Source: a bacterium (GTDB lineage: Bacteria; Ratteibacteria; UBA8468; B48-G9; DSTR01). Taken from it: a stretch of 33,212 nt of DNA. Numbering within the stretch: position 1 is the first letter of the stretch; each line of letters opens with the position of its first letter. Positions 7,861-16,135 of this stretch are shown here, one piece after another. A program made the position numbers and the translations under genes. The DNA lies in assembly GCA_029551285.1 (NCBI GenBank), contig JAKPFT010000073.1:1-33212 (forward strand). The letters are read 5' to 3'. A model generated the notes under the pieces. The model was given only the letters and a program-made list of their open reading frames with translations. It was not told the origin of the DNA and searched no databases.

Positions 7861-8345
7861 ACCAAAGTTTAATCTCGGAAACGACCTCTGAAGAAAAGCA
7901 GGTAGTCATTGAGGTCAGGCGGGTTACCAAGGTGACCAAAGGCGGTAAGAATCTCAACTTTCGCGCTCTGGTGGTGGTCGGTGATGGATGCGGCCGGGCC
8001 GGATTTGGTATCGGAAAGGCAACCGAGGTCCCTGAGGCCATCAGAAAGGCTACGGAGAAAGCAAAGAAGTCTATGATTAAGATACCGATGCAGGAAACGA
8101 CCATTCCTTACCCGGTCCAGGCTAAGTTTGGACCTACCAGGGTTATTCTTAAGCCAGCCGCGAGAGGACATGGTCTGGTGCTGGGCTCAGCGATGCGTTC
8201 TTTTTTTGAGACAGCCGGTGTTCGTGATATCACCGGAAAATGTCTGGGGTCGACCAACCCGGTAAATGTGATCCAGGCCACAGTGAAAGCCGTTACTAAG
8301 CTCAACCTTTCTGAGAGGACCAGTGATGAAAATAAATCAACTTAA
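7854..8345 (+). CDS. rpsE: 30S ribosomal protein S5, apparent ATT start
   Basis: From 7854 the protein is 163 residues and reads as a full S5: an acidic leader, VVIEVRRVTKVTKGGKNLNF, then the GDGCGRAGFGIGKATEVPEA loop of the RNA-binding domain and the C-terminal ASTNP-like region (GSTNPVNVIQATVKAV). S5 acts in decoding fidelity. The only standard start codon is GTG 7932, which would delete the first 26 residues, including a beta strand of the RNA-binding domain. ATT at 7854, 6 bases after AGGGAGG and overlapping the rplR stop, gives the family N-terminus. A -1 slip at A AAA before TTT TAG, giving an L18-S5 fusion, is a less likely alternative. Confidence 0.88.
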   Translation: MLDQSLISETTSEEKQVVIEVRRVTKVTKGGKNLNFRALVVVGDGCGRAGFGIGKATEVPEAIRKATEKAKKSMIKIPMQETTIPYPVQAKFGPTRVILKPAARGHGLVLGSAMRSFFETAGVRDITGKCLGSTNPVNVIQATVKAVTKLNLSERTSDENKST

Positions 8346-8808
8346 GCCTCCACCAGGTAGTCGGCACAAAGAGAAGAGATTGGGGCGGGGTGATGCTTCC
8401 GGGCACGGCGGAACTTCCACCCGGGGGCACAAAGGACATAAGTCACGGACTGGCTTTTCCCTGTCTTTTAACTTTGAGGGAGGACAGATGCCTCTCAGCC
8501 GCCGACTGCCCAAACACGGTTTTCGCCACGCAAAAACCACCAGGTGGGTGGCACTTAACCTGAAGAAGGTCGTGGCTCTTTTCGGTGGCTCCCGGTCCAT
8601 CAAAATTGAAAACTTCTGTCAGCGCGGTCTGCTCAAAGCGGGCGAGTATCTCAAGATACTTGGCAGCGGAAGTCTCCGTCAGCCTCTCGAGATAGAGGCC
8701 CATGCCTTTTCCGCACTGGCCCGGGCCAGGATTGAGCAGGCAGGGGGTAAGGCGGTGGTGGTTGAAAAGCCCGTTAGTCCAAGAGAAGAGAAAGAAGAAC
8801 AACCATGA
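8326..8808 (+). CDS. rplO: 50S ribosomal protein L15
   Basis: L15 of 160 residues. It has the Gly/Arg-rich N-terminus (KRLGRGDASGHGGTSTRGHK), the GGQMPLSRRLPKHGF segment and the C-terminal AHAFSALARARIEQAGGKAV domain. It is a late-assembling 50S protein. ATG 8326 is chosen (GAGAGG 7 bases upstream); a GTG at 8323 would add one residue. It overlaps rpsE by 20 bases, so rpmD, often found between these genes, is absent. Confidence 0.97.
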   Translation: MKINQLKPPPGSRHKEKRLGRGDASGHGGTSTRGHKGHKSRTGFSLSFNFEGGQMPLSRRLPKHGFRHAKTTRWVALNLKKVVALFGGSRSIKIENFCQRGLLKAGEYLKILGSGSLRQPLEIEAHAFSALARARIEQAGGKAVVVEKPVSPREEKEEQP

Positions 8809-10118
8809 TTACGGCCTTTAAGGATACTTTTAAGATCCCGGATTTGCGCCGGCGCATTATCTTCACCGTGGCTCTTCTTACGGTCTACCGGCTCGGGTGC
8901 TACGTACCAACTCCGGGAATAGATGGAAAGGCCCTGGCCCAGTTTTTTGCCCGGGTTCCGAATACCCTGTTCGGAATCGCTGACCTTTTTGCCGGGGGAG
9001 CTTTAAGCAACGCTACCATTTTTGCCCTGGGTATCATGCCCTACATCAGTGTCTCCATTATCCTGGAACTGTTGGCTTCCATTGTACCCTACTTTGAAAA
9101 TATGGTCCGCAGTGGTGTTGAGGGACGACGCAAGTTAACCCAGATTACCCGTTTTGGAACGGTAGGTCTGTGCCTTTTCCAGGGAACGGCCATCAGCTTC
9201 TGGCTCTCCAATCCAGCACATTTTGAAAATGTGGTAATGGTACCCAACCCGGGACCACTGTTCTATTTCACCACAGTAGTCACCCTGACCACCGGAACGA
9301 TTTTCCTCATGTGGCTGGGAGAACAAATTACAGAAAAGGGGATCGGCAACGGCATTTCCCTGATTATTACTGCCAGTATTCTTTCCCGAATGCCGGTAGC
9401 AGTGCACTACCTGGCGATGCTGATGGGAGCCGGTGAAATTAACATTATCATTATTCTCATTCTTATCGCCCTGCTGGTTCTGATTATAAGTGCGGCTATC
9501 ATTCTTAACGAGAGTGAACGACGAATTGCCATTCAGTATGCCCGACGCGTAGTAGGCCGACGGGTTTACGGAGGTCAGTCAACCTACCTGCCGATAAAAC
9601 TTAACCAGGGAGGGGTTATCCCCCTTATCTTTGCTGTTTCTATTCTAACTTTTCCAGCCACAATGATGCGCTTTTCGGAGAACGTTGTTCTGCGACGGGT
9701 GGCTGACTACCTTATGCCTTCTGGCGGTCCAGGCATGCTGCTTTACGCGCTGTTAACCATATTTTTCTGCTATTTTTACGCCAGTATCATTTTCAATCCG
9801 GATAATGTTTCCGAGGATTTGAAGAAGTACGGAGGATTTGTGGCCGGTATTAGACCCGGAAAGGCAACAGCGGCCTATCTTGAGAAAATTCTGAACCGGC
9901 TGACCCTGCCGGGTTCGCTGATGCTAGCATTTATTGCTCTCTTCCCATATATTCTGATGCACTTTGTGCGCAAAATTCCGCCGCTGGTAGCCAGTGAATT
10001 CGGTGGCATTGGTTTGATTATCGTGGTTTCTGTACTGATTGAGACCATGAGACAGATTGAAGCCCACCTGCTGGTGCGACACTACCAGGGATTTATTAAA
10101 AAAGCTCGACCCAGATGA
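8805..10118 (+). CDS. secY: Protein translocase subunit SecY
   Basis: This 437-residue protein is the core channel of the Sec translocon. The N-terminal IPDLRRRIIFTVALLTVYRLG leads into TM1, GIDGKALAQFF follows, and about ten hydrophobic segments can be counted. The cytoplasmic NESERRIAIQYARR and LEKILNRLTLPGS loops are characteristic. It overlaps rplO by 4 bases and adk by 4 (ATGA), the usual spc operon position. Confidence 0.98.
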   Translation: MITAFKDTFKIPDLRRRIIFTVALLTVYRLGCYVPTPGIDGKALAQFFARVPNTLFGIADLFAGGALSNATIFALGIMPYISVSIILELLASIVPYFENMVRSGVEGRRKLTQITRFGTVGLCLFQGTAISFWLSNPAHFENVVMVPNPGPLFYFTTVVTLTTGTIFLMWLGEQITEKGIGNGISLIITASILSRMPVAVHYLAMLMGAGEINIIIILILIALLVLIISAAIILNESERRIAIQYARRVVGRRVYGGQSTYLPIKLNQGGVIPLIFAVSILTFPATMMRFSENVVLRRVADYLMPSGGPGMLLYALLTIFFCYFYASIIFNPDNVSEDLKKYGGFVAGIRPGKATAAYLEKILNRLTLPGSLMLAFIALFPYILMHFVRKIPPLVASEFGGIGLIIVVSVLIETMRQIEAHLLVRHYQGFIKKARPR

Positions 10119-10756
10119 AGAAGATACTGATTCTTCTTGGTCCGCCAGGCGCAGGTAAGGGTACTGTGGGCGCCCATCTTGCCCGACAGTGGGGAATCCC
10201 CCTGATTTCCTCAGGGGATCTGCTAAGGGAAAGTGTCAGGAACAGTACTGAACTTGGTCAGCAGGCACGCCAGTTTATGGTACGAGGCCAGCTGGTGCCT
10301 GACAGGCTGGTCTTAGGTTTGATTGGCCAGCGGTTAGCCAGAACTGACGCGGCCGGCGGTTTTATTCTGGATGGATTTCCACGGACTGCCGCTCAGGCAG
10401 AAGCATTAAGCCAGTTGCTTGACGAAGAAAATTTTCGCGTGATTTATCTGAAGGCCAGTGATGACTTCCTGGTGGAACGATTAAGCAATAGAAGAGTATG
10501 TGAACTTTGTGGCGCCATTTTTCATCTCATCAATATACCGCCGCGACAGCCGGGGGTATGCGATAGCTGCGGGGGAAGGTTAATCCAGAGAGATGATGAT
10601 CAGCCTGAAGTAATCAGGAATCGGCTGGCCGTTTATCATGAGCAGACGACACCTTTGCTGAACTACTACCGTCAGGCGGGTCGTCTCACGGAGGTTTCCG
10701 GAGAACGGCCTCTCCAGGAAACTTTGGAAACGATACAGCAACAATGTCCATGGTGA
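10115..10756 (+). CDS. adk: Adenylate kinase with zinc-type LID
   Basis: The enzyme interconverts ATP plus AMP with two ADP. The P-loop GPPGAGKGT is at residues 9-17, the FILDGFPRT motif at 83-91, and the LID domain contains C129, C132, C149 and C152, a four-Cys zinc site. Length (213) is typical of the long form. It follows secY directly and overlaps map by 13 bases. Confidence 0.98.
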   Translation: MKKILILLGPPGAGKGTVGAHLARQWGIPLISSGDLLRESVRNSTELGQQARQFMVRGQLVPDRLVLGLIGQRLARTDAAGGFILDGFPRTAAQAEALSQLLDEENFRVIYLKASDDFLVERLSNRRVCELCGAIFHLINIPPRQPGVCDSCGGRLIQRDDDQPEVIRNRLAVYHEQTTPLLNYYRQAGRLTEVSGERPLQETLETIQQQCPW

Positions 10757-11493
10757 AAACTGCTGAGGAGATTATGCAGATCAGGATAGCCTGCCGTATC
10801 TGCCGGGAAATTCTTCTGGAACTTGGCCGGCGGATTGGCGAAGGCTTAACGACAGGCGAGCTTGAGGAGCAGGCGGCCTGTTTGATGAAGGAGAGAGGCG
10901 TTCGTTCCGCCTTTAAAGGATATCGTGGTTATCCTGGAATTTTGTGTATTTCCATTAATGAAGAGGTCGTTCACGGTATTCCTTCACCGCGCAGGAAAAT
11001 TTGTTCCGGAGACCTGGTCTCAGTAGACATCGGTGTTGTTTACAAGGGTTACTATGGAGATTGTGCCGACACTTTTCTGGTGGGCGAGGTCTCGCCTGCC
11101 CGGAAACTCCTGGTGGCTGCGGCTCATCAGGCGCTGGAAGCCGGTATTGGGAAAGCCGTTCCAGGAAACAGAGTTGGAGATATCTCCCGGGCTATTCAGG
11201 AAACAGTTGAAAAATTTGGCTTTTCGGTGGTGCGAGACTTTTCCGGACACGGAATCGGCCGGAGTCTGCACGAGCCACCAGAAGTGCCTAACTTTGGCGT
11301 GGCCGGGCACGGTCATCTTTTGGAAGAAAACATGGTTCTGGCCATTGAGCCGATGGTCAATGAAGGGAGCTGGGCAGTTCAAATTCTTTCTGATGGCTGG
11401 ACCGCGGTCACCGCTGACAGGTCCTGTTCTGCCCATGTTGAGGACACTGTCCTTGTCAGGAATGACCGCGCAGAAATTCTGACAGCCATTTAA
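10744..11493 (+). CDS. map: Methionine aminopeptidase, type I
   Basis: This 249-residue enzyme removes the initiator Met from nascent proteins. Metal ligands of the pita-bread fold can be read as D95, D106, H169, E202 and E233, with the substrate-side His in VVHGIP (H78). There is no N-terminal zinc finger extension. The start may be 10744 or the ATG at 10750. It is placed in the usual secY-adk-map-infA order. Confidence 0.97.
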   Translation: MSMVKTAEEIMQIRIACRICREILLELGRRIGEGLTTGELEEQAACLMKERGVRSAFKGYRGYPGILCISINEEVVHGIPSPRRKICSGDLVSVDIGVVYKGYYGDCADTFLVGEVSPARKLLVAAAHQALEAGIGKAVPGNRVGDISRAIQETVEKFGFSVVRDFSGHGIGRSLHEPPEVPNFGVAGHGHLLEENMVLAIEPMVNEGSWAVQILSDGWTAVTADRSCSAHVEDTVLVRNDRAEILTAI

Positions 11494-11495
11494 TT

Positions 11496-11708
11496 ATGCA
11501 GGATGAAAAGATTCGAGTGGAGGGGACAGTTATTAAGGCTTTGCCAGGCACTGCCTTTCATGTGAGTTTACCCAACCAGGTGGTGGTAACAGCTCATCTG
11601 TGCGGCAAGATGCGCCTCCACTACATTAAAATTATTCCGGGTGACCGTGTGGTAGTAGAACTATCACCTTACGACCTCACCCGCGGCAGAATTGTTAAAA
11701 GGTTGTAG
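11496..11708 (+). CDS. infA: Translation initiation factor IF-1
   Basis: The 70-residue single OB-fold protein has the IF-1 blocks [29 protein letters not shown] and the C-terminal [20 protein letters not shown]-1 blocks the A site during initiation. It begins 2 bases after the map stop. No strong ribosome-binding site is visible apart from purine-poor sequence in the end of map, so coupling to map is likely. Confidence 0.98.
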   Translation: MQDEKIRVEGTVIKALPGTAFHVSLPNQVVVTAHLCGKMRLHYIKIIPGDRVVVELSPYDLTRGRIVKRL

Positions 11709-11732
11709 TTGTGTCGTCCACCAGGAGAAAAT

Positions 11733-11858
11733 ATGAAGGTTCGGGCATCTGTCAAAAAGATATGTGCCAGATGTAAGATTGTGCGACGCCAGGGCAGGGT
11801 GATGGTTATTTGCACCAATCCTCAGGATGGGCCTAAACATAAGCAGAGACAGGGATAA
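11733..11858 (+). CDS. rpmJ: 50S ribosomal protein L36 with short insertion
   Basis: This small gene encodes 41 residues: [19 protein letters not shown] at the start and PKHKQRQG at the end. Zinc ligands C11, C14, C27 and H36 are present, so this is the zinc form. The usual length is 37-38; here four residues (QDGP) are inserted between CTNP and KHKQRQG. It lies between infA and rpsM as expected, with a CAGGAGAAA ribosome-binding site 5-10 bases before the ATG. Confidence 0.95.
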   Translation: MKVRASVKKICARCKIVRRQGRVMVICTNPQDGPKHKQRQG

Positions 11859-11876
11859 GAAAGAGGAGAAAACACT

Positions 11877-12290
11877 ATGGCCAGACTACTTGGTGTAGAA
11901 ATACCCAACGAAAAAAAGGTTGTTTTTGCGCTGAGATATCTTTACGGTATCGGGCCAGCGGCTGCCCGGATTATTACCGAGGCCACGCAGGTTAATCCTG
12001 ATAAACGGGTTAAGGAATTGACCGAGGAAGAACTGGGGAAAATGGCCGCCTTCATTCAGCAGAACTTCAAGATAGAGGGAGACCTCAGAAAAGAGGTGGC
12101 GGAGAATATAAAAAGGCTGCTGGATATAAAATGCTATCGCGGGGAACGCCACCGTCGTTCCCTCCCGGTAAGGGGACAACGCACCAGGAGCAATGCCCGA
12201 ACCAGAAAAGGACCACGAAAAACTGTGGGGGTCATCCGCGATAAGACCGCCCGCAAGGCGCTCAAAGCCAGAAGCGAAACTAAGGAGTGA
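11877..12290 (+). CDS. rpsM: 30S ribosomal protein S13
   Basis: S13 of 137 residues. N-terminal [20 protein letters not shown] and [16 protein letters not shown] lead to the helix-two-turn-helix core, followed by [20 protein letters not shown] and a basic tail that contacts the P-site tRNA. The tail is about ten residues longer than in E. coli. A GGAGAAA site precedes the ATG. Confidence 0.98.
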   Translation: MARLLGVEIPNEKKVVFALRYLYGIGPAAARIITEATQVNPDKRVKELTEEELGKMAAFIQQNFKIEGDLRKEVAENIKRLLDIKCYRGERHRRSLPVRGQRTRSNARTRKGPRKTVGVIRDKTARKALKARSETKE

Positions 12291-12295
12291 CCTGT

Positions 12296-12691
12296 ATGGC
12301 TGAGAAAAGAAAATATGTTAAAAAACGTCGGAAGCACATCAGCGTGCCCAGAGGAATAGTTCATATCAAAGCTTCTTTCAACAATACTGTGATGACGCTG
12401 ACTGATCCCGAAGGTAGAGTTCTGTTATGGGGTAGCGCCGGCAGTATTGGTTTTAAGGGTACACGAAAGGGCACTCCTTTTGCCGCGCAGTTAGTTGCCG
12501 AGAACCTGGCTAAACGAGCCCAGTCGTTACTGAACATGAGAGAGGTTGAGGTTCGTGTCAAGGGACCGGGACCAGGACGGGAGACAGCCATTCGTTCTCT
12601 GCAAACAGCCGGCCTGAATGTAATCTCCATCAAGGACATTACCCCTATTCCTCATAATGGTTGTCGGCCCCCGAAACGACGACGTGTCTAA
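12296..12691 (+). CDS. rpsK: 30S ribosomal protein S11
   Basis: The 131-residue S11 contains [21 protein letters not shown], the [20 protein letters not shown] block and the C-terminal [18 protein letters not shown]. The HNGCRPPK end is the classic S11 signature. It forms the 30S platform near the mRNA exit. ATG 12296 follows AAGGAG by 8 bases; an in-frame GTG at 12287 is less likely. Confidence 0.98.
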   Translation: MAEKRKYVKKRRKHISVPRGIVHIKASFNNTVMTLTDPEGRVLLWGSAGSIGFKGTRKGTPFAAQLVAENLAKRAQSLLNMREVEVRVKGPGPGRETAIRSLQTAGLNVISIKDITPIPHNGCRPPKRRRV

Positions 12692-12701
12692 AGGAGAGGT
12701 T

Positions 12702-13322
12702 ATGGCCAGAGCAACTAAACCCAACTGTCGCTATTGTCGTCGGTTTAATGAAAAACTTTTTTTGAAAGGCCGGAGGTGTTCCAGCAGCAAGTGCCCTCTG
12801 GAAAAACGGCACGGACGGAGCCGCCGTACACGGCTGAGCAAAATTTCCCAGTATGGTTTGCAGTTACGGGAAAAGAATAAAATTAAGATTTTCTACGGAG
12901 TCAAGGAAAACCAGTTCCGGCGGTATTTTGAGATTGCCAAGAAAAAAAGAGGTGTTACCGGGACCACCCTGCTGGAACTCCTTGAGTGCCGTCTGGACAA
13001 CATTGTGTACAAACTCAACTGGGCAGAATCAAGGCGCATGGCCAGACAACTGGTTGTGGCCGGTGCCATCCAGGTAAACCGACGCCGGCTCAACCGGCCC
13101 GGGTACGTGGCCAGACCTGGAGACGAAATCAGAGTTAAACCTGAAAGTCGCCAGCGAACCATGGTGGCCCAAGTCCAGGAAAGCAGAAAGGAATTCCCGG
13201 TGCCGGCCTGGCTAGAACCTGATTCAGCGGACCTGGTGGCTAAAGTTGTACGGCGGCCGACCAGGGAGGAAATATCAGTACCCTGCGATGAACAACTGGT
13301 AGTTAATCTGTACTCCAGGTGA
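12702..13322 (+). CDS. rpsD: 30S ribosomal protein S4, zinc-binding form
   Basis: S4 of 206 residues. Four N-terminal cysteines (C9, C12, C26, C31) give the zinc-containing form. The S4 RNA-binding domain includes LDNIVYKLNWAESRRMARQL and VVAGAIQVNRRRLNRPGY. S4 initiates 30S assembly and in E. coli represses the alpha operon. ATG 12702 follows AAGGAGAGG; the open frame upstream lies within rpsK and is not used. Confidence 0.98.
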   Translation: MARATKPNCRYCRRFNEKLFLKGRRCSSSKCPLEKRHGRSRRTRLSKISQYGLQLREKNKIKIFYGVKENQFRRYFEIAKKKRGVTGTTLLELLECRLDNIVYKLNWAESRRMARQLVVAGAIQVNRRRLNRPGYVARPGDEIRVKPESRQRTMVAQVQESRKEFPVPAWLEPDSADLVAKVVRRPTREEISVPCDEQLVVNLYSR

Positions 13323-13369
13323 GGAAAGAAGATAAACGCAGTTATAGTTTACTGAAAACGAGGTGAACA

Positions 13370-14380
13370 ATGGAAGGATTTGTTTTTCCGTCACACTTTG
13401 TCTGGGAAGAAACAACCTACAGCGCTACTTACGGTAAACTGGTGGTCGAACCTCTCTGTCGGGGGTTCGGAGTAACACTGGGTAACGCCCTGCGACGGGT
13501 GCTTCTTTCTTCGGTGCCAGGTGTGTCCATCACCGGTTTAAGAATTGATGGGGTTGCTCATGAATTTTCCACGATTGAAGGAGTTAAAGAAGATGTTGCC
13601 GAAATTCTCCTCAATTTAAAACAGGTAGCGCTAAAACCTGTAATCACAGAATTTCCCCACACGGTGCGGGCGGAAATAGAACGCTGCGGAGAAGTTTTAG
13701 CCGGGGACCTCTTTACCGACGGAAGCCTTGAGGTTCTCAATCGTCATCTTCACATCTGCACCTTGACGGTCAAACGCACCCTTAAATTAGAACTGGATAT
13801 TACCCGGGGATATGGTTATGTCCCCTTAGAAAAAATGAGGCTGGTCAAAAAGCAGGCTCCGGCTGGTACCATTAATCTGGACGGCATTTACACACCGGTA
13901 CGTAAGGTGACCTTCCATGTAGAAAATACCCGGGTGGGCCAATCCGTTGACTATGAGAAGTTAATTCTGGAGGTCTGGACGACTGGCGCGGTCTCGCCGG
14001 TAGAAAGTGTTTCCGTGGCCACCAGGTTGATTAACCAGCATTTTACCCTTATCAACGAGCATCAGACAGTCGGTGAGAAGAAGCAGGAAAAAGATGAAGA
14101 GCAGAAAAGGGCACCTGTCGCTGACCCTCTGGAGACACCAGTCACAGAACTAAAACTTTCCACCAGGATTGAAAACGCCCTGCTGGCCCGAAACATTAAG
14201 ACGCTGGGCGACCTGATAAAAACTCCCAGAAAAGAGTTTCAGGAAATTAGAAATCTGGGCAAGAAGTCTCTTGAGGAAATAGAAGCCGCGGTTAGCGCCA
14301 GAGGTTACCACCTGCAGACCAGAGAAGAAACAGATAAAGACTCTGGAGAAAACGATGAGACACAGAAAAAAAATTCGTAA
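13370..14380 (+). CDS. rpoA: RNA polymerase subunit alpha
   Basis: The 336-residue alpha subunit dimerises to nucleate RNA polymerase. The N-terminal domain carries GFGVTLGNALRRVLLSS (about 32-48) and GAVSPVESVSVATRLI. A charged linker (about 235-256) leads to the C-terminal domain (about 258-315), with helix-hairpin-helix elements TRIENALLARNIKTLGDLI and IRNLGKKSLEEI that bind UP elements and activators. It follows rpsD by 47 bases and overlaps rplQ by 26. Confidence 0.98.
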   Translation: MEGFVFPSHFVWEETTYSATYGKLVVEPLCRGFGVTLGNALRRVLLSSVPGVSITGLRIDGVAHEFSTIEGVKEDVAEILLNLKQVALKPVITEFPHTVRAEIERCGEVLAGDLFTDGSLEVLNRHLHICTLTVKRTLKLELDITRGYGYVPLEKMRLVKKQAPAGTINLDGIYTPVRKVTFHVENTRVGQSVDYEKLILEVWTTGAVSPVESVSVATRLINQHFTLINEHQTVGEKKQEKDEEQKRAPVADPLETPVTELKLSTRIENALLARNIKTLGDLIKTPRKEFQEIRNLGKKSLEEIEAAVSARGYHLQTREETDKDSGENDETQKKNS

Positions 14381-14702
14381 ACTCGGCCGGAACAAGAGTA
14401 ATCGTCGCAGTTTGGTTACCAATCTTACCATCAAACTGTTTGAACAACAGAAACTGAGTACGACGCTGGCCAGAGCCCGTCAGGTGAAAACCATGGCGGA
14501 AAGATTAATTACCCTGGCCAAGCAACCAGGTCCTGCGGCCGAACAGAGAATCCAGAAAGTTCTTGGACAGAAAAGGGTTGTGGCTGCGGTTAAGAGTGCT
14601 GCTGAAAAATACCGGGAGCGGCCTGGTGGATACAGCCGGATAATAAAGATTGCTCCGCGCCGCGGAGATGCTGCCGCCATGGCTATGATTCAACTGGTGT
14701 AG
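14355..14702 (+). CDS. rplQ: 50S ribosomal protein L17
   Basis: The 115-residue L17 shows MRHRKKIRKLGRNKSNRR, the TNLTIKLFEQQKLSTTLARA helix region and YSRIIKIAPRRGDAAAMAMI. It lies at the bottom of the 50S near the tunnel exit. It starts inside the last codons of rpoA (26-base overlap), which is longer than the usual short gap after rpoA. Confidence 0.98.
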   Translation: MRHRKKIRKLGRNKSNRRSLVTNLTIKLFEQQKLSTTLARARQVKTMAERLITLAKQPGPAAEQRIQKVLGQKRVVAAVKSAAEKYRERPGGYSRIIKIAPRRGDAAAMAMIQLV

Positions 14703-14726
14703 ACCAAAAACCTGGAGTGGGCAGAC

Positions 14727-14996
14727 ATGAACATTAATACTAAAATTCTGGATAGGTACGATCGTAACAGCAACATTTACCAGTTAATTTTACAACTGGC
14801 GGAACGCGCCCACGTTCTGATGAGCGGAGCCAGCGCTTCCCTGGAAATGGCCGAAGTTGACCCTGGCAGTCCCCGTCTTGTTCTTGAGGAGTTTCTCTTT
14901 AAGGATAGGCTTCTTTCTGCGAAACAGAAAGTGCCAGCTGACACCAGCCAGCAGGCGGGAGGTCAAGCCTCAACGGCGGAGCAAGGCAATTCCTGA
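14727..14996 (+). CDS. rpoZ: Probable RNA polymerase subunit omega
   Basis: This 89-residue protein resembles omega: after a short N-terminus, NIYQLILQLAERAHVLMSG matches the conserved helix in which a Tyr/Phe-Leu-aliphatic pattern leads to A-x-R-A, and RLVLEEFLFKDRL matches the second conserved block. The last 25 residues are low-complexity, rich in Gln, Ala, Ser and Gly. Omega binds the beta-prime C-terminus and aids assembly. Its place right after rpoA-rplQ fits an RNA polymerase subunit. The assignment rests on short motifs, so it is less certain than its neighbours. Confidence 0.68.
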   Translation: MNINTKILDRYDRNSNIYQLILQLAERAHVLMSGASASLEMAEVDPGSPRLVLEEFLFKDRLLSAKQKVPADTSQQAGGQASTAEQGNS

Positions 14997-15005
14997 AAGG
15001 CGAAT

Positions 15006-16103
15006 ATGGACTTTGTGCAACTTTTGCACCTGATGCAAGAAAGAGAAGCCTCTGACCTTCATCTGAAGGTGGGGCGAAAACCCCTCTTACGCATCAGGAA
15101 GGATTTGCGGGAGGTGACCGAGTGGGACCATCCTTTAACCAGAGAGGAGTTGCAGGCAATCGGCCGAAGTTTGATGAGTGAAAAGCAGGCGGAAATTCTG
15201 GAGACTACCAAGGAACTTGATTTTGCCTTTGACCGTCCAGATGTCGGTCGCTACCGGGTCAATGCTTTTTTCCAGCGCGGCAACCTGGGGTTGGTTTTCC
15301 GAAGGATAAAGGACGTAATTCCCTCCTTTGAAGAACTCATGCTGCCAGAGGTATTAAAGAAGATTTCCCTCTTCCCGGACGGCCTGGTGCTGGTTACCGG
15401 TCCCACTGGCTGCGGTAAGTCTACTACTCTGGCGGCGATGATTGAACACATTAACACCAATCAGGTGAAGCATATCATTACCATTGAGGACCCGATTGAA
15501 TTCGTTTACCGGGACAAGCAATGTGTTATTAACCAGCGTGAGGTTGGACTGGACACACTTTCCTTTGGATCTGCCCTGAAACATGTACTCAGAGAAAATC
15601 CTGATGTCATTCTCATTGGTGAACTGCGTGATGCCGATACCTTTGAGGCTGCCATCAATGCTTCAGAAACGGGCCATCTGGTCTTTGGCACTCTTCATAC
15701 CATTGACACGGTTACGACTATCACCCGGCTGCTTGATTTCTTTCCAGCCTCCCAGCACGACCAGATCAGAAAAATTATTGCCTACCATCTTCGCGCCACT
15801 GTGTGCCAGAAACTGCTGCCTTCAAAGGATAAAGAGCGGATGATCCCCGTGTGTGAGATTATGGTTGTAACCCCGGTAATCTCCAAACTGATTTCTGAAA
15901 ACAAGATGAACAAGATTTATCCGGCTATGCATTCAGATAAGGAAAGCGGCATGCAAACCTTCAACCAGCATCTGGTCAGACTCATTGAAGGTGAACTCAT
16001 TGACCGGGAAACTGGTTTTGCTGCTTCTCCCTCACCGCATACCTTAGAAATGAACCTGCGCGGTATCTATCTGGATGAAGATACCCGCATTATTGGTGAG
16101 TAA
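15006..16103 (+). CDS. pilT: Type IV pilus retraction ATPase, PilT family
   Basis: This 365-residue hexameric ATPase has the PilT order: N-terminal ASDLHL (15-20), Walker A GPTGCGKST (132-140), Asp box ITIEDPIEF (158-166), Walker B VILIGELRD (201-209) and His box GHLVFGTLHT (223-232). It depolymerises pilin to drive twitching or DNA uptake. It could be the related PilU; the C-terminal part ends in an NLRGIYLDED segment rather than the usual PilT tail. No other pilus gene is in the window. Confidence 0.93.
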   Translation: MDFVQLLHLMQEREASDLHLKVGRKPLLRIRKDLREVTEWDHPLTREELQAIGRSLMSEKQAEILETTKELDFAFDRPDVGRYRVNAFFQRGNLGLVFRRIKDVIPSFEELMLPEVLKKISLFPDGLVLVTGPTGCGKSTTLAAMIEHINTNQVKHIITIEDPIEFVYRDKQCVINQREVGLDTLSFGSALKHVLRENPDVILIGELRDADTFEAAINASETGHLVFGTLHTIDTVTTITRLLDFFPASQHDQIRKIIAYHLRATVCQKLLPSKDKERMIPVCEIMVVTPVISKLISENKMNKIYPAMHSDKESGMQTFNQHLVRLIEGELIDRETGFAASPSPHTLEMNLRGIYLDEDTRIIGE

Positions 16104-16135
16104 AAAGGTGCAAACTCGTCCGAAAAGCCGGTAGC

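Noticed and set aside
13323-13369. Possible promoter (TATAGT at 13343) between rpsD and rpoA
   Set aside because: No acceptable -35 box at the right distance, and the gap is only 47 bases.
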